From Caldifarciminota bacterium (GTDB lineage Bacteria > Hydrothermota > Hydrothermia > Hydrothermales > JAJRUZ01), in contig JAJRUZ010000063.1 in NCBI GenBank assembly GCA_024277525.1, positions 1 to 43,698 on the forward strand: a DNA stretch of 43,698 nucleotides, written 5' to 3'. The position numbers were made by a program, and so were the translations under genes. A model generated the notes under the pieces. It saw only the letters and a list, made by a program, of their open reading frames with translations, did no database searches and was not told the origin of the DNA. The stretch's first letter is position 1; each line of letters starts with the position of its first letter. Below, piece after piece: positions 26,183-34,722 of the stretch.

Positions 26183-26241
26183 GTGATTTTTATCACATTT
26201 TTGTTTTTTTAGGATTTTTTCTTTTATAATTCATTGTTCAA

Positions 26242-26769
26242 ATGCCTGTCTTTATTGTTAAATGCCCCGGTTGCCAGACGAAATATAAAATAAGTACCGA
26301 AAAAATAAAACCCGGTTCAAAGGTAAAATGTCCTAAATGTAAAACCGTATTTTTATTTAAGGTTCCTGAAAAATTTTTGAGACCATCTCAACCTGTTTCA
26401 CAACCTCGGACAGCTCCTGTAAAAGAGAAAGAAAGCCCTAAGGTGAAAGAGGCTGCTCCTACGCAACCCGAACAGAGAGTAATTCCGAAAGCCCTTGAGG
26501 TTCCTCCTGATATTCCTCCCGAAGAAAGAAAAATCCACGAGAGAGCAATAAGATTGGCAAAGATTCTTGCCAAGGATATTATAAATTATTACAAAGATAG
26601 ATGGGAAAGAGCATTGAGACAGGGGAATCTGAGGGAAGAATTTAAAAAAGAGATTATGGAATCCTGGAAATATTATTGCGAAAAAATTCCGAAAGAGATA
26701 AGAGACAAGACAAATTATTTTCAGGAAGCATTTAATCAGATTGTTGGAAAAGGACAAAAGATTTTGTAA
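26242..26769 (+). CDS. MJ0042-type zinc-ribbon protein
   Basis: The 175-residue protein begins with a compact zinc ribbon made of two CxxC pairs (VKCPGCQTKYKI and VKCPKCKTVFLFKV), the MJ0042 finger also found at the N-terminus of myxobacterial and delta-proteobacterial regulators. A proline-rich linker (about 50-95) leads to a charged helical domain (AIRLAKILAKDIINYYKDRW). That helical part is often of unknown function in such proteins. A TATAAT box ends 11 nt before the ATG with a possible TTGTTT -35, so the leader would be only a few bases. Confidence 0.7.
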   Translation: MPVFIVKCPGCQTKYKISTEKIKPGSKVKCPKCKTVFLFKVPEKFLRPSQPVSQPRTAPVKEKESPKVKEAAPTQPEQRVIPKALEVPPDIPPEERKIHERAIRLAKILAKDIINYYKDRWERALRQGNLREEFKKEIMESWKYYCEKIPKEIRDKTNYFQEAFNQIVGKGQKIL

Positions 26770-26785
26770 ATTTTTTATTATTTTT

Positions 26786-26815
26786 TTGAAATTTTTTTTT
26801 AAGATTTAATAAAAT
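26786..26815 (+). promoter_or_regulatory. Likely promoter of the nuo operon
   Basis: TTGAAA (26786-26791), an 18-nt spacer and TAAAAT (26810-26815) precede nuoA by about 65 nt. The resulting leader of about 58 nt includes a small GAGA-GTT-CTC palindrome and the T-arm-like hairpin at 26846. No ribosome binding site is seen before the nuoA ATG, unlike the downstream nuo genes, which have GGAGG-type sites. Confidence 0.5.
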
Positions 26816-26845
26816 TTAACCTTTAAGAGAGTTCTCCTGAATCCA

Positions 26846-26858
26846 GGGTTCTAATCCC
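26846..26858 (+). promoter_or_regulatory. T-arm-like leader hairpin, 34 nt before nuoA
   Basis: GGGTTCTAATCCC forms a GGG/CCC stem, extendable by an A-T pair, around a TTCTAAT heptaloop. Its first G is exactly 34 nt from the A of the nuoA ATG. It matches the leader elements of the 26112 and 37068 genes in sequence and position. Confidence 0.45.
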
Positions 26859-26879
26859 TTTCCTAAAACTTTTTAGACA

Positions 26880-27233
26880 ATGAACCCTTATACAGGAATA
26901 ATCACAGTTTTTTTAATAGCAATTGTTTTAGCATTGTTTATGATAGGGATTCCGAAACTGATTTCTCCTAAGCTGGAAGAACCGGAGAAATATGAACCTT
27001 ATGAATCCGGAGAAATTCCTATCGGAGAGGCGTGGTCAAGATATCCTGTAAGGTACTACCTCCTGGTCATTACGTTTCTTATTTTTGAGATTGAGGCTCT
27101 TTTTATTTTCCCGTGGGCAATAAAGGTAAAGGAACTTTCTTGGTTCGGGTTGTTTGAGATTTTCCTTTTTGTGTTCATTTTACTTCTGGGCTGGATTTGG
27201 GCGATTAAAAAAGGTGCCTTAAAATGGGAGTAG
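26880..27233 (+). CDS. nuoA: NADH-quinone oxidoreductase subunit A
   Basis: The 117-residue protein has three membrane helices and the conserved [21 protein letters not shown] segment. It ends KKGALKWE, as NuoA proteins commonly do. It is a small membrane subunit near the quinone site of Complex I. It opens the nuo operon; nuoB follows after 10 nt with an AGGAGG site. Its stop is TAG, followed by an in-frame TAA three codons later. Confidence 0.95.
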   Translation: MNPYTGIITVFLIAIVLALFMIGIPKLISPKLEEPEKYEPYESGEIPIGEAWSRYPVRYYLLVITFLIFEIEALFIFPWAIKVKELSWFGLFEIFLFVFILLLGWIWAIKKGALKWE

Positions 27234-27243
27234 GAGGATTAAA

Positions 27244-27780
27244 ATGGAAGAACTCAAAAAGATAAATTTGGAGGAAATTTATTACGCTCCTTTATTTAAC
27301 AAGTTTGCAAACTATATGGAAAAATTTCCGGGTGGAGGTTTAATTCTGACTACCACAAAAAAGCTTTTTGCCTGGTCAAGGAAATCAAGTCTTTGGCCTG
27401 TTACATTCGGTCTTGCATGCTGTGCAATAGAGATGATGGCTGCCTATGCTTCAAGGTATGACCTTGACAGATTCGGTGTAATAGCCAGAGCTTCACCCAG
27501 GCAGTCTGATGTGATGATTGTTTCCGGGACGGTTACTGCTAAAATGGCAGAAAGAGTTAAAAGACTCTATTCACAGATGCCCAACCCCAAATGGGTTATA
27601 GCAATGGGCTCGTGTGCAATTGCGGGTGATTTCTACAGAAATGTTTATTCGGTTGTTCCCGGAGTTGAGAGGGTAATACCCGTTGATGTCTATGTTCCGG
27701 GTTGTCCCCCGACTCCGGAAGGTCTAATTGAAGGAATAAGAAAACTTCAACAAAAAATCATGGAGGGGGCTAAAAAATGA
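27244..27780 (+). CDS. nuoB: NADH-quinone oxidoreductase subunit B
   Basis: The 178-residue protein holds the four cysteines that bind cluster N2: the pair in [11 protein letters not shown], one in [13 protein letters not shown] and one in [12 protein letters not shown]2 passes electrons to the quinone. It sits on the peripheral arm at the membrane junction. It overlaps nuoC by 4 nt (ATGA). Length and motifs are normal. Confidence 0.97.
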   Translation: MEELKKINLEEIYYAPLFNKFANYMEKFPGGGLILTTTKKLFAWSRKSSLWPVTFGLACCAIEMMAAYASRYDLDRFGVIARASPRQSDVMIVSGTVTAKMAERVKRLYSQMPNPKWVIAMGSCAIAGDFYRNVYSVVPGVERVIPVDVYVPGCPPTPEGLIEGIRKLQQKIMEGAKK

Positions 27781-28235
27781 AAAGAGAAAAAATAAAAGAA
27801 GAATTAAAACTTGAAGAGACAAAGGACGGATTTCTTGTTTTTAAAAGCAGTGAATTTTATCATGTGATGGAAAGAATTAAAAAGGACTTCCCCTATCTTT
27901 CTTTTATTACCGCTGTTCATTTCCCTCAGGAAAAAGCATTTGATGTGATTTATGCTTTCAGAAATATTGATGAACCGGAAATAATTTTTTTAAAAACAAA
28001 AATAAAAGAAGAGGAAAAATTGCCCTCTGCTTATAAATTTTACAAGGGTGCTGACTGGATGGAAAGGGAGATTTATGATTTATTTGGAATTGAGTTTGAG
28101 AATCACCCTGATTTAAGGAGAATTGTCCTTCCAGAAGATTGGGAGGGGCATCCTTTGAGAAAAGATTACCCGATTAATAAAGCACCCGAAAAGTATGACT
28201 ACAGAAAAAAACCTGTTTTAAGGAGGGAGGATTAA
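27777..28235 (+). CDS. nuoC: NADH-quinone oxidoreductase subunit C
   Basis: The 152-residue protein has the C-terminal NuoC signature [20 protein letters not shown] followed by [19 protein letters not shown]. It is a peripheral-arm subunit that binds NuoD. It is a separate gene, not fused to nuoD as in Escherichia coli. nuoD begins 3 nt after its stop. Confidence 0.95.
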   Translation: MKREKIKEELKLEETKDGFLVFKSSEFYHVMERIKKDFPYLSFITAVHFPQEKAFDVIYAFRNIDEPEIIFLKTKIKEEEKLPSAYKFYKGADWMEREIYDLFGIEFENHPDLRRIVLPEDWEGHPLRKDYPINKAPEKYDYRKKPVLRRED

Positions 28236-28237
28236 AA

Positions 28238-29383
28238 ATGGAGGAAAAAGTAAAAATTTCCGAACCAGAGGAAGAGATTATATTAAATATGGGACCTCAA
28301 CATCCCTCGACTCACGGGGTGTTGAGAATTATTTTAAAACTTTCTGGTGAAAAGATTGTTTCTGCAAAGCCTGATATAGGTTATCTTCACAGGGGAGTTG
28401 AAAAACTCGGAGAAACCGTTACCTATGTTCAATTTTTGCCCATGCTTGATAGAAACGATTATCTTTCAGCCACAACAAATGAACTCGGACTTGTTCTTGC
28501 TGTTGAAAAACTTGCAAATATCCCTGTTCCCGAAAGAGCACAATATATAAGGGTTTTATTTTCCGAACTTTCAAGGCTTGCCTCTCATCTTGTATGGCTC
28601 GGAACCTTTTGTCTTGATTTAGGAGGTGCTCTCGGAGGAGGAACATCGGTATTTTTATTCTGCTTCAGGGAAAGGGAAAAAATTTTGGACATCTTTGAAA
28701 AAATGACCGGTTCAAGAATGCATCCCCATTTAATGCAATACGGAGGTGTGAGATATGATGTTTATCCCGGTATGGATAAGGATGTAAAAGAAATTCTTGA
28801 TCTTATGGAAGAAAGAATAAATGAATATGAAGAAATGCTTGTTAATAATCCTGTGTTTATTGATAGGACAAAAGGAGTAGGAATTCTGCCAAAGGAGGTT
28901 GCTATGGAGTATGGATGTTCAGGGCCTGTTTTAAGGGGTTCTGGTGTTAAATATGATTTAAGAAAGGCGCACCCTTATTCCTCTTATGATAAATTTGATT
29001 TTGAAATTCCTGTGGGTGAAAACGGAGATGTTTTTGATAGGTTTAAGGTGAGGATGGAGGAGATGAGGCAATCTGTGAGAATAGTCAGGCAGGCACTTGA
29101 GGGTCTTCCGGAAGGACCCATAACTTCTCAGATGCCTGTCAAGGTGAAAGTTGCTGTTAGAACACCGCCCGGAGAGGTTTACACAGCAATAGAATCTCCG
29201 CGCGGTGAGCTCGGTTATTATATTTGTTCTGATGGAAAACCTAATGCTTACAGATTAAAAATAAGGGCTCCTTCTTTTTCAAACCTTTCGGTATTACCGT
29301 ATCTTTTAAAAGACCATCTTGTTGCAGACATTGTTGCAATTTTGGGTTCACTTGACCCTGTTTTCGGTGACGTTGATAGATAA
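28238..29383 (+). CDS. nuoD: NADH-quinone oxidoreductase subunit D
   Basis: The 381-residue protein is a complete 49-kDa-type subunit, with MGPQHPSTHGVLRIILKL, the quinone-site histidine in that motif, and DIGYLHRGVEKL. FLPMLDRNDYLSA and the C-terminal LGSLDPVFGDVDR are also typical. It forms the quinone chamber with NuoB. Relatives include [NiFe] hydrogenase large subunits, but the hydrogenase cysteines are absent. A GGAGG site precedes nuoH. Confidence 0.97.
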   Translation: MEEKVKISEPEEEIILNMGPQHPSTHGVLRIILKLSGEKIVSAKPDIGYLHRGVEKLGETVTYVQFLPMLDRNDYLSATTNELGLVLAVEKLANIPVPERAQYIRVLFSELSRLASHLVWLGTFCLDLGGALGGGTSVFLFCFREREKILDIFEKMTGSRMHPHLMQYGGVRYDVYPGMDKDVKEILDLMEERINEYEEMLVNNPVFIDRTKGVGILPKEVAMEYGCSGPVLRGSGVKYDLRKAHPYSSYDKFDFEIPVGENGDVFDRFKVRMEEMRQSVRIVRQALEGLPEGPITSQMPVKVKVAVRTPPGEVYTAIESPRGELGYYICSDGKPNAYRLKIRAPSFSNLSVLPYLLKDHLVADIVAILGSLDPVFGDVDR

Positions 29384-29395
29384 GGAGGTGATAAA

Positions 29396-30364
29396 ATGAA
29401 TGTAATTTTATTTTCAATTATTTATTTAATAGTTGCATTAACAATTGTTATGTATATTACATGGTTTGAAAGAAAATTTGCTGCAAGAATTCAGAACAGA
29501 GTCGGACCTTATTATGTCGGAAGACCTCACGGCTGGCTGCAGCCTCTTGCGGATGTGGTAAAATTAATGTTAAAAGAAGATATTGTTCCCAAGAAGGCTG
29601 ATAAAACAATTTTTAATATTGCTCCCCCTTTGGTCTTCATAGGTGCACTCCTTACTTTTTGTGTTTTACCGGTTGCAAAGGGTTTATATATTTCGGACCT
29701 TGCAGTCGGAATAATTTATTTCTTTGCTGTTTCCTCTCTTATGATTTTCGGAGTGTTTCTTGCTGGTTGGGCAAGTAATTCAAAGTATGCTCTGCTCTCG
29801 GCATTCAGGGCCGGTGCACAGGTTGTATCTTATGAAATTCCTCTCATACTTTCAGCACTTGTCCCTGTTGTGCTTGCAGGCTCCCTTAGAACAAGTGAAA
29901 TTGTGAGAGCACAAGATATTCCCTTTGCCCTTTATCCTGTTTTCGGATGGGTTGCTTTTATCATCTTTTTAATTGCCGGACTGGCTGAGGAAAACAAGGT
30001 GCCGTTTGATGTACCAGAAGCGGAGAGTGAGCTTGTTGCTGCCTATAATGTGGAATACTCGGGGATGAAATTTGCTTTATTTTATGCTTCTGAATATGCT
30101 CACATACTTGCACTTGCGGTACTGGCATCCATTTTATTCTTAGGGGGTTACAGAGGATTTTATCCTCATGTAGGACCGGAATGGGTATGGCAGGTTATCT
30201 GGCTTTTCATAAAATCATTTTTCATGTTATGTCTTTTCCTTTTGATAAGGTGGTCTTTTGTCAGGATAAGAATTGACAGACTGCTTTTATTTTCATGGAG
30301 AATTCTGTTTCCCATTTCTCTGATCAATTTGTTTCTTGCTGCAATATGGAAAATTTTCTTCTAA
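29396..30364 (+). CDS. nuoH: NADH-quinone oxidoreductase subunit H
   Basis: The 322-residue multi-pass protein has TWFERKFAARIQNRVGPYYVG and PLADVVKLMLKED, the conserved cytoplasmic loops of NuoH. AEENKVPFDVPEAESELVA and the YSGMKFALFYASEY segment are also present. It links quinone chemistry to the proton-pumping antiporter-like subunits. Its TAA stop is directly followed by the ATG of the inserted PIN-domain gene. Confidence 0.97.
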   Translation: MNVILFSIIYLIVALTIVMYITWFERKFAARIQNRVGPYYVGRPHGWLQPLADVVKLMLKEDIVPKKADKTIFNIAPPLVFIGALLTFCVLPVAKGLYISDLAVGIIYFFAVSSLMIFGVFLAGWASNSKYALLSAFRAGAQVVSYEIPLILSALVPVVLAGSLRTSEIVRAQDIPFALYPVFGWVAFIIFLIAGLAEENKVPFDVPEAESELVAAYNVEYSGMKFALFYASEYAHILALAVLASILFLGGYRGFYPHVGPEWVWQVIWLFIKSFFMLCLFLLIRWSFVRIRIDRLLLFSWRILFPISLINLFLAAIWKIFF

Positions 30365-30826
30365 ATGAGTATAAAAACAAGTTTATACTTGGAAAACTTT
30401 GTAATAAGCATGTACTTCCAAAAGGGAATAATGGGTAACATAACGCGAAACTTCTGGAAAGAAATTTTGCCTTCTTTCTCTGTGTTTATTTCGGAAATTG
30501 TCCTTGATGAGAGTGGTTCAATTAAAAATACATCTCTTAGGAAAAAACATGAAGAATTACTTAAAAATTATCCTGTTTTGGAATTAAATACCGATATTGT
30601 AAAAATTGCAGATGAATATTTGAAACAAAGAAAAATCCCCAGAGCCGATGCTTTACATATTGCAACCGCGAGCTTTTATGGAATAAATTTTCTTGTAACT
30701 TGGAATTTAAGGCATATTTATAAGAGAGGCACCCAGGAGATAGTAAGAGAAATAAATACATGGCTTAAAATATCTGTTCCCACTATAGTAACACCGGAAG
30801 ATCTTTTTAAGGAGGAAAATACATGA
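30365..30826 (+). CDS. PIN-domain protein, VapC-like, inserted in the nuo operon
   Basis: The 153-residue protein has the layout of a VapC-type PIN ribonuclease. The N-terminal SLYLENFVISMYF corresponds to the usual YLDTSVIS motif, but the first acidic residue is Glu10 instead of Asp. Glu44, Asp95 (IPRADALHIATA) and Asn114 (LVTWNLRHI) match the other active-site positions. Canonical members cut RNA as toxins. It begins with no gap after nuoH, and its TGA overlaps the ATG of a 48-codon partner. A toxin-antitoxin pair is the best reading; the Asp-to-Glu change could weaken activity. Confidence 0.82.
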   Translation: MSIKTSLYLENFVISMYFQKGIMGNITRNFWKEILPSFSVFISEIVLDESGSIKNTSLRKKHEELLKNYPVLELNTDIVKIADEYLKQRKIPRADALHIATASFYGINFLVTWNLRHIYKRGTQEIVREINTWLKISVPTIVTPEDLFKEENT

Positions 30827-30969
30827 ATATAAAAGCAGATGTTAAAATAAAAAAGATAAAAAAGAAAGTTAAAAAAGAATTCCCGAATGACCCCGTACTT
30901 CACGAAATTGTTGAAGATATAAAAAAAGGAGCTAAAAAAATTATAAAAGAAATGAAAAAGGAGGTTTGA
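30823..30969 (+). CDS. Small basic protein, probable partner (antitoxin) of the PIN protein
   Basis: This 48-residue ORF starts in the ATGA overlap with the PIN gene and has a lysine-rich N-terminus, then FPNDPVLHEIVEDIKKG. Short proteins with a DPVxxEV/I-helix pattern are often found downstream of VapC-like PIN genes. The last codons contain the AAGGAGG ribosome binding site of nuoI, so the ORF is built into the operon. Antitoxin function is inferred from position and size only. Confidence 0.6.
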   Translation: MNIKADVKIKKIKKKVKKEFPNDPVLHEIVEDIKKGAKKIIKEMKKEV

Positions 30970-30972
30970 AAA

Positions 30973-31473
30973 ATGTTTGGAATTTTAAATGTTTTTAAAA
31001 TAACTTTAAAAAATTTCTTAAGGGAGACTTTCACAATAATGTATCCTGATAAGCAAAAAGGGATTCCGGAGAGATACAGAGGTCCTCTTTTTGCACTTAC
31101 ACTTGATAAAGACGGAAATCTAAAATGTATTGCATGCAGATTATGTGAACAAATTTGTCCTTCACAGGTTATAAAAGTGGTGCCTGCCAAGGAAAAAGGA
31201 CCAACAGGAAAACCTTATCCTGAAAAATTTACACTTCAACTTTCCGCATGTCTTGCGTGCGAGTTGTGTGTTCAAGTATGTCCCACCGACTCAATAATAA
31301 TGCTCAGAATACCCGGATGGTCCGCTTTATCTCAGGAAGAACTGCTTTTGACACTTGAAAAAATGGTAGAGAACGGAAAAAAATATCAGCATTCATGGGC
31401 AACAGGAAACAATTTAAGAAAGTTTCAAACACCTCCGAGAAAAACAGTTGCAACCGCTAAAAAGGAGGGATAA
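30973..31473 (+). CDS. nuoI: NADH-quinone oxidoreductase subunit I
   Basis: The 166-residue protein has two 4Fe-4S motifs, CIACRLCEQICP and CLACELCVQVCP, which hold clusters N6a and N6b. Its N-terminal YPDKQKGIPERYRG segment is also typical of NuoI. It conducts electrons towards NuoB. The upstream electron-input subunits (NuoE, F, G) are missing from this operon, so its donor here may be ferredoxin or another carrier (inference). Confidence 0.96.
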   Translation: MFGILNVFKITLKNFLRETFTIMYPDKQKGIPERYRGPLFALTLDKDGNLKCIACRLCEQICPSQVIKVVPAKEKGPTGKPYPEKFTLQLSACLACELCVQVCPTDSIIMLRIPGWSALSQEELLLTLEKMVENGKKYQHSWATGNNLRKFQTPPRKTVATAKKEG

Positions 31474-31476
31474 AAA

Positions 31477-31953
31477 ATGAAGATAATTTTTTGGATAATT
31501 TTTATAATAACAGGACTTTCGGGTCTTATGACTGTGTTAACAAAAGACCTCTTCAGGAGTGCGATTTATTTGGGGATAACCCTTTTAGGTTCAGGTCTCT
31601 TGTATTTGTTTCTGGGTTATGATTTTATAGGATGGACGCAAATTCTTGTCTATGTTGGGGGCATTGTTCTTCTCATGATTTTTACGATAATGCTCGCGAG
31701 GGAATCGGTTATGAGACCCCTTATTATTACCATAAGAAATCCCTTTATAAGCGGACTTTTTGCTCTTTTATTATTTCTACTTTTAATGCTTGTTGCAAAA
31801 CCTCTTATTCTTGTTCCAAAGGGACTTGACAAAGATTACACTTTCCTTCCGTCCATCATTTTTAAAAGCAAATATGTGCTTTCCTTTGAGGTTCTATCGG
31901 TTTTACTTTTAATTGCATTCATAGGTGCGATATTAATTGCAAGAAAGGATTAA
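31477..31953 (+). CDS. nuoJ: NADH-quinone oxidoreductase subunit J
   Basis: The 158-residue protein has five membrane helices with LFRSAIYLGITLLGSGLLYL, and FIGWTQILVYVGGIVLLMIF, the conserved helix-3 pi-bulge region of NuoJ. It ends with a further helix and a short basic tail. A GGAGG site precedes it. It is part of the membrane arm. Confidence 0.94.
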   Translation: MKIIFWIIFIITGLSGLMTVLTKDLFRSAIYLGITLLGSGLLYLFLGYDFIGWTQILVYVGGIVLLMIFTIMLARESVMRPLIITIRNPFISGLFALLLFLLLMLVAKPLILVPKGLDKDYTFLPSIIFKSKYVLSFEVLSVLLLIAFIGAILIARKD

Positions 31954-31968
31954 AAGGAGGAGGGAAAA

Positions 31969-32268
31969 ATGGAATTAAAGTCATTATTTTTTCTTTCAAT
32001 TTTTCTTTTTTCTTTGGGTTTGTACGGAGTGCTATCAAGAAGGAATGCAATGGGAATACTGATAGCACTTGAACTCATCTTTAACAGTGCAAATCTGAAT
32101 TTCGGAATATTTTCAAAGATACATGCCAATCCCTCTGGTGTGATGACCATATTATTCGGAATAGGGATAACAGCAGCCGAAATTGTGTTGGGATTTGCAA
32201 TTGTAATTCTTCTTTTCAGATTGAGAAAAACATCAAATGCTGATGAGGTGCATATTCTCAGAGGATAA
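31969..32268 (+). CDS. nuoK: NADH-quinone oxidoreductase subunit K
   Basis: The 99-residue protein has three membrane helices. SLGLYGVLSRRNAMGILIAL and the buried glutamates in LIALELIFNSANLNF and GITAAEIVLGFAIVI are the proton-path residues of NuoK. Length is the family norm. It is preceded by AGGAGG and followed by nuoL after 15 nt. Confidence 0.95.
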   Translation: MELKSLFFLSIFLFSLGLYGVLSRRNAMGILIALELIFNSANLNFGIFSKIHANPSGVMTILFGIGITAAEIVLGFAIVILLFRLRKTSNADEVHILRG

Positions 32269-32283
32269 AAAGGAGGTAAAAAG

Positions 32284-34161
32284 ATGGATTTAGGGCTTTT
32301 AGCATTTATTGCTTGGTGGGCTCCTTTTTTCTCATTTTTAATAATAGGAGTTTTTATAAGAAAATACGGTAAATTATCCGCTGCACTCTCAATCATTGCA
32401 ATTTCTATCTCACTTATTTCAAGTATAGTCATTCTTCTGAATATCAGGGCTCTTGAAAATCCTGTTTTGAAAGATATAGTATGGCTTCCGTTCGGTACAA
32501 AAAAAGGATTGGCGGGTCCTGAGTCTATCTTCTTCGGTTTATTCCTTGATAACCTTTCTGCTATAATGCTTTTTATAGTAGCACTTGTTGCCTTTGCGGT
32601 TCAGGTGTATTCAATAGGATATATGGGAGAAGAGACTCCGCCTTCCTTGGGCAGGTATTATGCTTATCATTCTCTTTTTGCCTTCTCAATGATAGGACTT
32701 ACCTTTTCCAAAAGTATATTACAAATGTTCGTTTTCTGGGAACTTGTAGGAGTTTGTTCCTATCTTTTGATCGGTTTTTATTACTATAAACCAGAGGCGG
32801 CAAGGGCGGCACTCAAAGCATTCTGGATTACAAAACTCGGTGATGTGGGATTCATAACCGGAATTCTAATCCTTTATTTTAAATTCGGAAATCTTGATAT
32901 TTTTAAACTTATTAATGACCCTGCAATTTTAAAATCTGCAGGGGGTGTGGCTTCTGTAATTCTCATGCTTATCTTCTGCGGTGCAATAGGAAAATCCGCA
33001 CAGTTTCCACTTCATATATGGCTTCCTGATGTAATGGAAGGTCCGACTCCTGTTTCGGCACTCATCCATGCTGCGACAATGGTTGCTGCGGGTGTTTATA
33101 TGGTTTCAAGATTATTCCCTGTTTTCAGAGAATTTCCCGATGTAATGTGGATTATAACGATACTCGGTGCCTTTACTGCTTTTCTTGCTGCAACCATGGC
33201 TCTTGTTCAGGAAGATATTAAAAGGGTGCTTGCCTATTCCACAATATCACAGCTCGGTTATATGATGGCAGCACTCGGAGCGGGTTCACTTGTTGCAGGA
33301 TTTTTCCATCTCTTTACCCATGCATATTTCAAGGCACTTTTATTCTTAGGTGCAGGAGCAGCAATTCATGCAGTTCACTCAAACTCAATATGGGATATGG
33401 GAGGATTATTTAAAAAGGCACCGATTACAGCAATTACTTTCGGTATTGCAACCCTTGCTCTTGCAGGAATTCCTCCTTTTGCAGGATTTTTCTCAAAAGA
33501 AGAGATACTTGTTGCGACTTATTCTTATGCGAATAAGATTCCCTTCTATTTACTTTTGATCACGGTTTTTCTTACCGCTTTTTATATGGGAAGGGCATAC
33601 ACTGTTGCTTTCTTCGGAAATCCGAGAAGTGAAAACGCAAAACATGCGCATGACCCTGATTTATCAATGAAGTTTTCTCTTGTTCTTCTTGCAATTTTCA
33701 GTGTATTTGCAGGATTTTATGCGGGAAAAATATCTCATCTTCTTGAATACCTTACAGCACATGAAGCAATTGAGCATCACGGAGGACTCAATTTAACTGT
33801 TTTATCCCTTTCATTTGCTTTAATAGGTCTTTTATCTTCTTATTATATTTATGCAAGGGCTCCGCAGGTTGCTGATAATACAAGAGAGAGATTTTCTTTT
33901 GTTTATACAATGCTTCAGAGAAGGTATTACATTGATGACCTCTTTGAGTGGATTTACAGAAGAATTATTCTCGGTCTTTCTGCATTTGCGGGTTGGTGGG
34001 ACAGGCACATTGTTGACGGGCTTGTGAACTGGGTGATTTATACAACAGCAAGACTTGGAAGGTCCCTCAGAGTTATACAAACCGGTATTGTTCAGGATTA
34101 TCTTTTCTATATCGCTCTCGGTTCAATTGTGCTGCTTGTGTTGATTTTAAGAGGATTTTGA
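32284..34161 (+). CDS. nuoL: NADH-quinone oxidoreductase subunit L
   Basis: The 625-residue protein is a Mrp-antiporter-like subunit with about 15 helices. It shows QMFVFWELVGVCSYLLIGFY, KSAQFPLHIWLPDVMEGPTP and VSALIHAATMVAAGVYMV, and key lysine and glutamate residues of the proton channel. The long C-terminal horizontal helix expected of NuoL lies around 525-600. nuoM and nuoN, which usually follow, are absent; tmRNA begins 50 nt downstream. They must be elsewhere if Complex I is complete. Confidence 0.96.
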   Translation: MDLGLLAFIAWWAPFFSFLIIGVFIRKYGKLSAALSIIAISISLISSIVILLNIRALENPVLKDIVWLPFGTKKGLAGPESIFFGLFLDNLSAIMLFIVALVAFAVQVYSIGYMGEETPPSLGRYYAYHSLFAFSMIGLTFSKSILQMFVFWELVGVCSYLLIGFYYYKPEAARAALKAFWITKLGDVGFITGILILYFKFGNLDIFKLINDPAILKSAGGVASVILMLIFCGAIGKSAQFPLHIWLPDVMEGPTPVSALIHAATMVAAGVYMVSRLFPVFREFPDVMWIITILGAFTAFLAATMALVQEDIKRVLAYSTISQLGYMMAALGAGSLVAGFFHLFTHAYFKALLFLGAGAAIHAVHSNSIWDMGGLFKKAPITAITFGIATLALAGIPPFAGFFSKEEILVATYSYANKIPFYLLLITVFLTAFYMGRAYTVAFFGNPRSENAKHAHDPDLSMKFSLVLLAIFSVFAGFYAGKISHLLEYLTAHEAIEHHGGLNLTVLSLSFALIGLLSSYYIYARAPQVADNTRERFSFVYTMLQRRYYIDDLFEWIYRRIILGLSAFAGWWDRHIVDGLVNWVIYTTARLGRSLRVIQTGIVQDYLFYIALGSIVLLVLILRGF

Positions 34162-34174
34162 TGGATTCTTTTAT

Positions 34175-34203
34175 TTGAAATTGTATAATTTAAACAGTAT
34201 TAT
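34175..34203 (+). promoter_or_regulatory. Promoter of the tmRNA / tRNA-Leu unit
   Basis: TTGAAA (34175-34180), a 17-nt spacer and TATTAT (34198-34203) end 7 nt before the first base of mature tmRNA (34211). Transcription could thus begin at the mature 5' end without processing. A second TATAAT at 34184-34189 has only a weak TTGATG -35 at a poor distance. Confidence 0.6.
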
Positions 34204-34210
34204 TTAATGC

Positions 34211-34554
34211 GGGGGTGAAAATCGGGTTGGACGGGAGGAATTGAGGATAACCGGGGCATGCCAGGGTGCGGGAACCCTGTAAAAACCCGCATAAAAACTG
34301 CCAACACATACGCACTCGCTGCCTAATTAAAGGCAGCAGGGTTCTCTTCGGAATGCTCCTCGCCGGAGATGAACCCTCAGATAGGAGGAGCTCGCCTGGT
34401 GAGGTTTCTCCCCTTTCCGAGCCGGGGACATTGAAAAGGGGAAGCCTTCCTCACCCGGTGCCTGCCCCGGAGGGAAGGAATAAAAAGGCAGGCTAAGCAT
34501 GTAGACCCGGTATCCGAAGCCTCCCGGACGGGGGTTCGAGTCCCCCCACCTCCA
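34211..34554 (+). ncRNA. ssrA: Transfer-messenger RNA (tmRNA)
   Basis: The 5' end GGGGGTG pairs with 3' CACCTCC, followed by discriminator A, to give the tRNA-like acceptor. A T arm with GGGGGTTCGAGTCCCCC lies just before it. The tag frame starts with GCC at 34300 and reads ANTYALAA, then TAA at 34324-34326, with the usual ALAA degradation signal. With the charged alanine the added tag is nine residues, shorter than most known tags. tmRNA rescues ribosomes stalled on broken mRNA with SmpB. CCA is not encoded. tRNA-Leu follows after 4 nt. Confidence 0.95.
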
Positions 34555-34558
34555 TTTT

Positions 34559-34642
34559 GCCGGGGTGGCGGAATTGGCAGACGCGTCGGGTTCAGGACCC
34601 GATGGGAGAAATCCCGTGCGGGTTCAAGTCCCGCCTCCGGCA
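34559..34642 (+). tRNA. tRNA-Leu (anticodon CAG)
   Basis: The 84-nt sequence folds as a class II tRNA. The acceptor is GCCGGGG/CTCCGGC with a G-U pair and discriminator A. The anticodon arm is TCGGG-TTCAGGA-CCCGA. A long variable arm (TGGGAG, AAAT, CCCGT) follows, and the T arm is CGGGTTCAAGTCCCG. CCA is not encoded. Only TTTT separates it from tmRNA, so the two are almost surely one precursor. Its last base is also the A of an in-frame ATG of the next ORF. Confidence 0.97.
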
Positions 34643-34722
34643 TGATAAAAAAAGTGCAAAATTTTTTTACCCTTTTTATTTTCCTGTTCTTCACCCAGAG
34701 AAAAATTACCTTCTTTTTAATT

